Origin: Brachypodium distachyon
Taxonomy: Eukaryota; Streptophyta; Magnoliopsida; Poales; Poaceae
Assembly (NCBI RefSeq): GCF_000005505.3
Contig: NC_016134.3
Coordinates: 22,705,584-22,769,583 of the forward strand
Direction of reading: 5' to 3'
DNA length: 64,000 nucleotides
Positions within the stretch are counted from its first letter, which is position 1. Each line of letters begins with the position of its first letter. The notes under the pieces were generated by a model, which ran no database searches, was not told the origin of the DNA, and saw nothing but the letters and a program-made list of their open reading frames with translations. The translations under genes and the position numbers were made by a program. Positions 33,740-43,088 of the stretch are shown piece by piece.

Positions 33740-33997
33740 TTGCGTGCATCATCATGGCATATGCATCATGGCATGGTTTTTGTATTGAATGTTGTGTTTA
33801 TTGTGTGTGTTCCTTTTATTTTAGATTGTGTGGAGTGTAATCCTTGTTGTTGCGAAGAGTGCGAGAACTACCACAACCTTGGACAAGGCAAGTTCACTTT
33901 GATCATTCTCCTAAATATTTTACTATGCACTAGATGTTTTATTAGATGCATCAGGAATATTACTCGTACTTCTATGCTAGCTATAAATCCCAGGTAG
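33740..33997 (+). other. small Cys-rich frame in LTR of F
   Basis: 85 codons: a hydrophobic stretch (VFVLNVVFIVCVPFIL), a Cys cluster (DCVECNPCCCEEC) and QGKFTL. Equivalent frames exist in the LTRs of B, C and E. The Cys cluster coincides with the exon-like box, so conservation may reflect RNA signals rather than a peptide. No evidence of translation. Confidence 0.35.
33825..33887 (+). other. conserved exon-like box in LTR (copy F)
   Basis: 63 nt bounded by TTCCTTTTATTTTAG on the left and GGACAAG|GCAAGT on the right. Very good acceptor and GC-donor matches. Confidence 0.55.
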
Positions 33998-34675
33998 TCT
34001 AGTTTACCCTCGCCATTACCTTGCTACCAAAATTGCCATCGATTGTAGTTGAATGCTAGGCTATGGTAGTATCGTGGGGAAATAACTACATTATGATATT
34101 GTTATGCCTTTGGCGATATGAAATGTTTTGTTAGAAGTAAGGCAAAACAATTAATCCAATGAACCGTCCTGGGTGGGCTGCTTTGAAGATTTTGAGGATT
34201 AGCGGCGTCAGGTCCATTTCTATGGGTCCCTCTGAGTCGAGTTCCTGTGGATTCAGGAATGGATCGTCCATGGACGTCTCTCCTGTGGATTCGGGGAGCG
34301 CCTACGTTGCAAATGTGGAATGCCACCTGGGGTAACCGAGACTGGACTAGTTTCCTATTTAGAAGCTTCTAGTACAACCACAATGCTATATGGGCTCTAG
34401 CGAGACAAGAGTAAGTTGTATGAACCTAGACCCGAGGAATTGTACTAAGGTAGCCGTGTAGGGGGAGCGTGATTCTCTCGTGGTTTAGGGAATTACCTCT
34501 GAAAATCTCGTAATCGATGTCGTTGCTACTCTACACTGAGGACAGCAAGGGATTAACACGTCGGTTTCTTGTGGGGATTGTGTACAAACTCTCGAGAGCG
34601 TCAAAACTTAAGTACTTAGCCGTGTCCCCGGCAACGGACAGTTTGAGCAACTAGATGTGGAGCTGTAAGAAAAAT

Positions 34676-37600
34676 TGTAACACCCAAAATTTCATTTTGG
34701 CTGTAATAGCATCATGCCTCATGCATATTTAGTTTCTCATGCATTTTTGAATTTCTAGACATATTTTATTTCATTTCCAAGTGTGTTTGAGAATAAGAAG
34801 AGGGTAACATGACATCCTCAAAATGGGAATGATTAAATTTATGTCACCAATGCATATTTGGAGTTATAAAATATTTTGGGAAGTACAAACTCTATAAATT
34901 AATTTTTTATAAGATACTTAAGCTCGTAGCGGAATATTTTGAAAGAAGAATTATTTTCACATGGTATATATGGCTGGAAATAATTTTCCTAGGCCCAAAG
35001 CATTTTGTTTGAATCTCTGGAATTTTATGGACAAGGTTTGGTGTTATTTTGAATACCATAACCGAATCCAGAATTTATTAAAGAGGAAACAATTTGGAAA
35101 AAAAACAGAAAACAAATTACCGAAGCCCACCTAGGGAGCCCATCTCGCTGGCCCATCTCTCCCCGAGCGCCACAGCCCAGCCCAACCCCCACAGGCGCTG
35201 GTCTTCCTCCTGCACGAGCACGAACAGACACAGGCACAGCGCCGACGCCGGCGCAATCTCCTCCGGCTCCCCTCACCTTCCCTCACTGTTCCCCCGTCCA
35301 GGTGCTCTGAATCGAATCCCACGAGCCTCCTCTCCCCAATCCCCTCCTCAGTTTCCCAAATTACAGCACAAAGGGTCTCCCCACAGCTCTCCTCTCTATT
35401 AATGGCTAGAGCCATTGATTCCGACGAGATAATCTCTCGACCCTGCTCTCCCCTTCCCCTATAAAAGGCGCCCAGGTCCTCCTTTCTTCTCACCTCGCCA
35501 CCCCACAGGCTACGCCCAAGCGCTGCCCTATTCCCTCGCTGTTTTCCTCAACTCCGGCGAACTTCCTCCGGTGAGAAACACTCAGCACGAGCAGTTTTGA
35601 TTAGCCTTTTTCGATAGCTTGTAACTTTTGAACCGTAGAACATTTTTAGCCAATTCTTTCTGCTATTGTTAGGGCAAACATTTATCTACAGATTAGTTCA
35701 CTAGGGATACCCCGTATCCATGATCTCCTGTAGTGCATCTTCGTTGGTATTAGCTATCCACAGCATGTGTCTTCTGCAGTAGTCACCTTCTAGAATTCGT
35801 ATAGACTGTTTTGTAGAACCTGCTGGCGTAAAACCTCCTTTAGAGCGTAGAATAGATCTTTGTCCAAACATTAGTTCACTTGTTGCACAATATCAGATCG
35901 GTTCACACCAGTATATGATCTTTGGAAAACTGTCTTCACAGCACCTCTAGTATAGGTTAGTCAACTTCTGAAAAGCATATCTTTTGATTTGTTAATCCAA
36001 ACTTTGCAAGTTAGACCTTTCTGGAAAGCCTAGAACGTGTAGGATTTAATGAACCTGTTAGATTCTAGTTTCTAAAAACTTGCTGCAGTGGTAATTACAG
36101 GTTAAGTTTCGGCCTAATCTGCCCATAACCTAGTTAAAACCAAACCCTTTTTTTGGTGTAACTCTCGGTGAAGATATTTAGCAACAGTAAATCTTCAATA
36201 AAATTTGCTAGCACTTGTTTAGACATTGGAACAGTAAGTTGGTCTAAGCTTAGATTAAATAGGTGTAGTTGAGAAACCATCAAATTATTATTACTATGCT
36301 TATGTTGGTTTTGGAGTTTTTCTTTAGTAGTACCTTTGCACTCGAACGTGTTTACAATGGTTTGGAGTTTCATGCATGCATACTGACATCTTGCACTTGT
36401 GTTCTTGTGTAGTTGTTTATTTATTTCGGCATCGTTTCTTTTAACGTTAGATTGCACGGAGTGTGACGTGGAGTGCTATCAGGAGTGTGATTCTTGCTGC
36501 GAGTACTCAGAAGGCAAGTTGCTTTGACCATATTTATCCCATTATTTTCCTAAGCATGTTTTACTTATTTTCTTAGAAATGCATGTGTAGGAAAATGCTA
36601 TATGCTTTTATATCCTAGTAGTGAACCATAGGTTCTTGCCATTTATCCTTGTAGCCCTGTTTTTCTACTTCACAAAATATATATACTTAGCAATGCTTGC
36701 ATAAGGGATTATGGGGTTTTGAATAAAATTGTTTTATGACATTATGAGCCCATTATGGGGCAGTTTTGTGAAAAGTATTTTCTAAAACAAAACCCAAAAT
36801 GTTTTTCTCTGGGCGGAGTGGTATGATAAGAGCCGGTGATTGGTGTCTACAAGAGCTGCATCCAATGATTGGCTCTGCGGATGCTCAGGATTTTGGTGGG
36901 GACCGCTGCCCAGGAACAAAGAGAACCTCTTAAGTTTCAGTCCCAGAAGCTTCCAGTACAACCACATGCTATATGGGCTCTGACTTGGTCAAGTAGGTGG
37001 ATGAAAAACCGTGCATTGGCATAGCCCTAGGAGAGTGTTCTTCGGATCAGGGTCGTGGGCAAGCTGGCATTATGTACGGGGGACTCCATTAAAAGACCTC
37101 GGCACAATCTTTACCTGTTGCGCACGCTTGTCGTTAGGCAACACTTTGGACTGATTGTGTCATGTGGAGAAAGTGTACAACCTCTGCAGAGTGAAATCTA
37201 ATCGATTAGCCGTGCTCCCGGTTATGAGCAATTTGAGCGACTGAAGATTCGAAACCAGTGAAGGATCTCCTCTGTTTTCTAAGTGTTAAAAAAAAAGGTT
37301 TTGGCAAGTTATGTCATCTGTCTAGCGGTTGCCCGAAAAGCCTAAGCAGCTGGCTCTACCTAGTGATTGGCTGGAGTCAGTTTAGCTCGTATTTTGACAT
37401 GGGGATGTACCATGGGAAGATTATTTTGACTTAAGAAATCCTTTAAAAAAAAGCTTTTGAAAATGTTTGCGAAACAAAATTGGCTTTATGCAAAAGAACC
37501 CCTCAGCCATCTCTTCCTTATCCATGCATATACATTTGTTATACTTCCCTTGGCAACTTGCGAGTACATTCCATGTACTCGCCGGCTACATATCACGTGC

Positions 37601-37883
37601 AGATGACGAGTGAAGACGTAGGGTTCACGGGGCCTATACTCAATAAAGCCATGTGGCGTTGATGGAGCCCAAGTTTTATTTGCTTTATTTTGCTTCCGTT
37701 GTAAAGTGAGCCAGTCACTATAGCTGTGCAGATTGTAATAATTAAAACTCTGGATTTGTCATTGATTAATAAAGATGATATATGTTTTCTTGGTATCCAC
37801 TTGTTACTGTGTGTGCTAGCTATGATCCAGGGATAGCACTGTGAGCACAGGGATTCGAACCTTACCGGGTTCGGGTCGTTACA
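34676..37883 (+). repeat. solo LTR of related Tekay subfamily
   Basis: 3208 bp beginning TGTAACACCC and ending CGGGTCGTTACA. Flanks AAAAT (34671-34675) and AAAGT (37884-37888) match at 4 of 5 bases. TATA box CTATAAAAGG at 35459-35468, a GC-rich leader with donor CCG|GTGAGAAA at 35571, the exon-like box at 36451-36513 and a terminal hairpin near 37810. It interrupts the LTR of F, whose sequence resumes at AAAGTCTCACTCATTCC. It is more diverged from the other copies than they are from each other. Confidence 0.85.
36451..36513 (+). other. conserved exon-like box (copy in 34676 LTR)
   Basis: 63 nt bounded by TTTCTTTTAACGTTAG and CAGAAG|GCAAGT. Frame reads CTECDVECYQECDSCCEY, so both the Cys richness and the splice-like edges persist in the most diverged LTR. 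Confidence 0.5.
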
Positions 37884-38495
37884 AAAGTCTCACTCATTCC
37901 AATTTCTTAAATAAAATGAATGGTTTGAACAGGGTAGGGCACTTGATGAATCCACTTCAATGTGCTCTAGGATAATAGGAGCACGGGTGTGTCTACCCCG
38001 TGTCCAATAGTGATAAACTACTATTTGATTAAAAGATAGGATTCAGTAACTAATCTTTTATGCAAATAGCCTTGTACCCCACTTTGCCACATTATGCATA
38101 TACTTGGTATGTTCTGATATAATTCCTAGTGAATCTTGCCAATACATTCAATGTATTGACCCTAGTGGCTGCATCGTTTAATGATGCAGGAAGCTCCGAC
38201 GACGAGTAAGATGTACGTTCTGCTTGTTTACGTTTCGGGCCTACATTCCAACACGCTCTCACCGTGGTGTTGATGTGCCCTTGTATCTTTCACTTTCCGC
38301 TGCTAAACAGTTGTTTTATTTCCAGCTAACCCGTGAGGTTATGCGAGTTGTAAGTACCTTTTAAATTCTGGATGATACGTTGTAATATTGAGACCTTTGT
38401 TCTATGATATTACATCTTGAAACTGTGTGTGCTAGTGAGTCGATCCAGGGACTAGCACTAAAGCACAGAGATCGAACCCGTGTACGGGGCGGTCA

Positions 38496-38723
38496 TACCA
38501 ATGTTCAATGCATATGTACTACTTATGTTTTACTTCATCCACTTGCATCTTCAGATTTTATGTGCATTTATATATACACCTCATACTACAATGTCATGCT
38601 TTCCACTATTACAATCATACGTCATGTTTGCATAACATACACCTTATATTGTCATCATTACATTTATGCATCCACCTACTTGATCATGTGACTAATTCTT
38701 TCTCTCCACCATAAATCTCGTAG
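38496..38723 (+). promoter_or_regulatory. leader of element F with acceptor-like end
   Basis: 228 bases, AT-rich, no ORF. The expected primer binding site TGGTATCAGAGC is absent right after the LTR, so this leader has a deletion at its start. It ends with TGACTAAT (good plant branch-point match), TTCTTTCTCTCC and TCGTAG directly before the ORF0 ATG. Confidence 0.55.
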
Positions 38724-39560
38724 ATGAATGGACCACCAAATTTCGGAGATGAGCCACCTTTCACACACGTCCATTACCCAACAGTTGACGACGACATTCC
38801 GTTTGGGAGGCAGCTTGCTACTTTGTGCACGACACTGCACCTGGCAGCACCCTGTTTCCGAGGACGTGCTGAGCCGGTGGGATCCCAGGGAGGTGCATGC
38901 CGCTGGGAGATCGACACGGAGGTCAAAGGACGGACTGTTGTTCCATTGACGCCCGACATCACCTACTCCGTGCGCTACCCCAACTTCATGCTGGGACTCC
39001 AGTTTGCCATGCAACATGCGATAGCTCGTGTGTGCGAGGCGTACCATGATGAACTGCCTCCGGACTCTGTCTTCCGTAGCTTCGAAAGGCGAGTTGTTGG
39101 CGGGAATGCCATGGGACCAGAGATCCTAGGCGAAGATCCGCACATGGAGGATGTTCAGTTTCAAGCTCTGGAGCAGAACATGGTGGACATGGAGAAGAGT
39201 ATCTACAACGAGATGACCCGAGCGGACATAGCTGAAGACCAGGTGGGGATACTCCAAGGTCAACTGACGCTGAAGACAAACGAGGTGAACCGCAGGGGAG
39301 ATGTTATCCTGTACATGCATGCGATCATGGAGCAAATTATGTACGAGAAGGATCTCCTGCAACTTCAGTATAATCAGCTCCAAGCCCAGGTCAACAACGC
39401 CAACCTTGCACCAGCACAAGCTCCATCACCCCCTCAGGACCAGGAGATGGAGCCACAGGAGGAGGAACCACAGGAGGCGCAGGAGATGGACACACCTGCC
39501 ACCCGCACCCGTTCCAGGGCGAAGAACTCCGGGAACACCAACTTCCTCTCACTTCCTTAG
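38724..39560 (+). CDS. ORF0 of Tekay element F (unknown protein)
   Basis: Intact 278-codon ORF, the only undamaged copy in the window. Residues 1-130 form a conserved block: PPFTHVHYP at 11-19, FRG at 45-47, TPDIT at 76-80, GLQFAMQ at 91-97 and SVFRSFERR at 115-123. Residues about 145-225 are Glu/Gln/Leu-rich and probably helical, perhaps coiled coil. Residues 235-260 are an acidic Pro/Gln/Glu tail (QEMEPQEEEPQE), followed by a basic RTRSRAK end. No zinc finger, catalytic motif or signal peptide is seen. It lies between the 5' LTR and gag on the same strand. I do not recognise the family. An RNA-handling or gag-partner role is possible but unsupported. Confidence 0.8.
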   Translation: MNGPPNFGDEPPFTHVHYPTVDDDIPFGRQLATLCTTLHLAAPCFRGRAEPVGSQGGACRWEIDTEVKGRTVVPLTPDITYSVRYPNFMLGLQFAMQHAIARVCEAYHDELPPDSVFRSFERRVVGGNAMGPEILGEDPHMEDVQFQALEQNMVDMEKSIYNEMTRADIAEDQVGILQGQLTLKTNEVNRRGDVILYMHAIMEQIMYEKDLLQLQYNQLQAQVNNANLAPAQAPSPPQDQEMEPQEEEPQEAQEMDTPATRTRSRAKNSGNTNFLSLP

Positions 39561-39890
39561 TTTCAGCTTAGAGCCCACCAGACTATTTATTATACTATAT
39601 TCGTTATCGTGTTAGTCATTGACCATGCCGTCGTTGTGGTATGGCAATGTAGATTCGTGTTTTACTTGCAACTCTTTACTTGTGTCTTAGGCTGTTATGC
39701 CTTCTGAACTATTTGTTTTGCATGTTAAATCCTAGTGAATGTTTTTGCTTGCTTTATGGTTGACTTGTTCATGATTGAATTGTCATACTTGTGTTATAAT
39801 TGTGTTTGAACTGTTGTTTTGCCTGTGTTGTGGGCTTAGTTTTCCCTTAGACCTTGTCTATCTATTTCTCATCTATGTTATCCTAAAAAG
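39561..39890 (+). promoter_or_regulatory. spacer between ORF0 and gag, element F
   Basis: 330 bases, T-rich, no coding frame. It ends CTCATCTATGTTATCCTAAAAAG before the gag ATG at 39891, so AG again precedes the start. This spacer is repeated at 42305-42657. Confidence 0.5.
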
Positions 39891-42304
39891 ATGCCTCGCA
39901 GATGTGTCCCCAACAACAATAGCCATATCACCAACATCAATGACAACCATGAGGGAGAAAATGACAATGCGGTGACCATGCAGACTCTGCTGGCTGCACA
40001 GACTTAGATTTTGCAAGTTTTGACCCAGCAGATGAACAACAACAACAACAACCACAACAACCAGAACCCCAACCCACCACCTCAAGTGGACATGTTAACT
40101 AGGTTTCTGAGGCTGCGTCCACCAACATTCACCAGCTCCCCGGAACCGATTGTAGCTGATGATTGGCTCCATTCTGTGGACAAATGCCTAGTGACAGTTG
40201 GCTGCTATGAAGCTGACAAGGTGAGGTTTGCCGCTCACCTGCTTGAAGGACCTGCCGCAGCTTGGTGGGAGACTTATAAAATTACCACACCCATGGAGGA
40301 GGTCACATGGGAAATGTTCCAAGATGCCTTCCACACCGCTCCCTTCTCTGCGGGCGTGCTGAGCTTAAAGAAGAGGGAATTCCACAAGCTAAGGCAAGGG
40401 AACAGGACTGTGTCAGAGTATATCGAGACTTTCAACAAGTTGTCTCGCTATCCCCCGGATGACGTCAACACTGATGCAAAACACCGGGAAAGATTGTTGG
40501 ATCGCTTGAACGACGAACTCGCCGTTCAACTGGCAGTTGTTTACATCCCTACCTACCAGTCCCTCATGGACAAAGCCATCATTCTAGAGAACAAGCAGAA
40601 TCAGATGGAAAACAGAATGAAGAGGCCTCACCATGGCAGCAACCACGCTGGACCACACCAGAAGCCGCGCACCTCGTACGAGGGTAGTGGCAGCTCTTCA
40701 ATGGTTAAGCATGGTGGAAATCATCAGAATCACCATGGAGGGAGTGGACATCATCACCGCCATGGAAATCAAGGACACCACCACCACCACCAGGGAGGAA
40801 ATGGCAGCCGGAAGCACCAGCACCAACACCAGCACCAGCATCCAAGGATCAACAGCAACAAGGGCAGTGGCCATAACAATGGAGGTAACCCAGGACAGAA
40901 CGGCACCACTGGCAGGGATATGAGTCAAGTGCAATGCTTTAAGTGTCACAAGATGGGGCACTACTCCAATGATTGTCCGGAGAAGTTCAATGAGGCTGGA
41001 GCGAAGCCTAACCCATTTCAGAAGGGCAATACGAACCACGTCAACGTGGAGGAAATCACGGAGGAGCAAGGTATCGTAATTGGCACTTTCTGTCTAAATT
41101 CTTTTGAAGCACTCGTACTATTCGATACCGGTGCATCGCATTCTTTTATCTCAAGGAGTTTTGTGCATGAGGATTGATTAACCACTTGTACCTTAGTGAA
41201 CCCTATGAAGGTAAAATCACCTGGGGGAGAGATGATAACGGCTCATGAATGCCGAATGCTGACACTAGAAATTGGAAAACACAATTTCCTCACAGACCTG
41301 ATAGTGTTAGGATCAAAAGGCTTGGATGTGATCCTAGGAATGGATTGGTTAGCCAAGTATGAAGGACTTATAGATTGTGTCAAGAGGACAATCACACTCA
41401 CAACTCCAGAGAAGAAGCGAATCTGCTTCAAGTCAACCTATGAGCTTGAGATACCCAAGGTAAATTCTCTTAAGGGGGTTAGCCTAGAGGATGTACCGAT
41501 AGTGAAAGAATATTCAGATGTATTTCCAGAGGAATTACCAGGCATGCCACCGGACCGAGATGTGGAATTTCTTATTGAGTTATTGCCTGGAAGTGGACCT
41601 ATAGCCAAGAGACCGTATAAGATGGCTGTAGATGAATTGAAAGAGCTGAAGAAGCAACTTGCAAAACAGTTGGCCAAAGGATTTATTCGCCCTAGCTCAT
41701 CACCATGGGGAGCACCTGTTTTATTTGTGGAAAAGAAAGACAAGAGCCAAAGGATGTGCATAGACTATCGTTCACTAAATGAGGTGACGATAAAGAACAA
41801 GTACCCACTACCCATAATCAATGATCTATTTGATCAATTGAAAGGAGCCTGTGTTTTCTCAAAGATCGATCTTCGATCAGGTTATTTTCAGTTAAAGATC
41901 CGAGAAGTGGATATACCCAAAACAGCATTTACCACTAGGTATGGCCTGTATGAGTACACAGTGATGCCTTTTGGATTAACCAATGCCCCGGCATACTTCA
42001 TGAATATGATGAACAAGGTATTCATGAAATATTTGGATAAGTTTGTTGTAGTATTCATCGACGACATTTTGATCTATTCGAAGAGCAAAGAAGAACATGA
42101 AGAACATTTGCGTCTGATCATGGAAAAGCTTAGAGAGCACAGGCTTTATGCAAAATTCAGCAAGTGTGAATTTTGGTTACCTGAAGTTGGTTTCTTGGGA
42201 CACATTGTGTCAAGAAATGGAATTGCCGTCGACCCCGCTAAAGTAGCAGCGGTGACTGAATGGGAAGTCCCTAAGAACGTCGGAGATGTTCGCAGCTTTT
42301 TAGG
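39891..42304 (+). pseudogene. gag-protease-RT, element F
   Basis: One frame from ATG at 39891. A TAG in the N-terminal Gln-rich part (near 40006) and a TGA near 41177 interrupt it. Capsid core: ADDWLHSVDKCLVTVGC and YIETFNKLSRYPPDDV. Knuckle CFKCHKMGHYSNDCP near 40945, protease LFDTGASHSFIS near 41130. RT runs from [15 protein letters not shown] through [12 protein letters not shown] and [12 protein letters not shown] to VRSFLGL, where sequence switches. With the stops ignored, gag and pol are in the same frame, so this subfamily seems to make a single fused polyprotein. Confidence 0.85.
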
Positions 42305-42727
42305 ACTTCCTCTCACTTCCTTAGTTTCAGCTTAGAGCCCACCAGACTATTTATTATACTATATTCGTTATCGTGTTAGTCATTGACCATGCCGTCGTTG
42401 TGGTATGGCAATGTAGATTCGTGTTTTTACTTGCAACTCTTTACTTGTGTCTTAGGCTGTTATGCCTTCTAAACTATTTGTTTTGGATGTTAAAATCCTA
42501 GTGAATGTTTTTGCTTGCTTTATAGTTGACTTGTTCATGATTGAATTGTCATACTTGTGTTATAATTGTGTTTGAACTGTTGTTTTGCCTGTGTTGGGGG
42601 GCTTAGTTTTCCCTTAGACCTTGTCTATCTATTTCTCATCTATGCTATCCTAAAAAGATGCCTCACAGACGTGTCCCCAACAACAATAGCCATATCACCA
42701 ACATCAATGACAACCATGAGGGAGAAA
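42305..42727 (+). repeat. duplicate of ORF0-gag spacer and gag start
   Basis: Corresponds to 39541-39963 with scattered single-base differences and small indels. It includes the end of ORF0 (PLTSL region), the spacer, the acceptor-like end and the first 70 bases of gag (ATG at 42658). It is joined to RT through a shared ACTT. It is cut by the CACTA element at 42728. Confidence 0.85.
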
Positions 42728-42860
42728 AGTGCGTGGAGTACATCAGTGGCGGGTGAAGTATCCAGTGGCGGTCTATGGCCACCGCCACAAGAACCTTTTC
42801 CAGCCACTGCTATGTGTTAAGTGGCGGTGGTTCTTAACCGCCACTGGTACTATTTTTTCC
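42728..42860. repeat. left subterminal repeats of CACTA
   Basis: Several copies of CAGTGGCGG and its complement CCGCCACTG in both orientations, which can fold back. These are typical transposase-binding units of CACTA elements. The terminal CACTA sequence is not present. Confidence 0.8.
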
Positions 42861-43088
42861 CGAAAAAATAAATGAATTATTTACAAAAATAAATATTCCT
42901 GTAGCACAGAAATAGCAGGAATACAGCACAGCACAGATAATAACAGCAGCACAATATACAACACCAAAGAAACAGAAATAGCAGCAAATATATTACAAAG
43001 TTTCACACGAGTTAAACATTCAAGTGACATGCATGTTTATACAAAGTGTTTGAAAGAATGAGCCATGAATAAAAGTATTTCACACAAT
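42861..43088. other. non-coding end region of CACTA
   Basis: AT-rich sequence between the subterminal repeats and the stop of the TNPA/Ulp1 gene. It is presumably the 3' UTR of that gene; I see no clear structure. Confidence 0.4.

Larger units (their letters stand above)
28654..38495 (+). repeat. 5' LTR of element F, interrupted
   Basis: Own sequence is 28654-28759, 31103-31982, 32997-34675 and 37884-38495, about 3.28 kb in total, matching the intact 3318 bp copy at 49713. It begins TGTAACATCCC and ends GGGGCGGTCA. It carries an array of CCGGACCG-like repeats (31470-31545), a GC-rich block, the exon-like box (33825-33887) and the terminal hairpin near 38430. The segments join without loss once the three solo LTRs are removed. 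Confidence 0.85.
28654..42727 (+). mobile_element. Tekay-type chromovirus with nested insertions (element F)
   Basis: Plus-strand element inserted in copia gag. Its 5' LTR (28654-38495) is broken by three solo LTRs. Then come the leader, ORF0, gag, protease and RT up to VRSFLGL at 42304, where it switches to a second copy of its own ORF0-gag spacer (42305-42727). It is cut there by the CACTA element. RNase H, integrase and the 3' LTR are absent. Confidence 0.85.

Noticed and set aside
37851..37861. Possible tRNA gene from a perfect B-box match
   Set aside because: No A-box at a suitable distance, no cloverleaf and no terminator were seen. It is kept only as a motif in the LTR-end finding.
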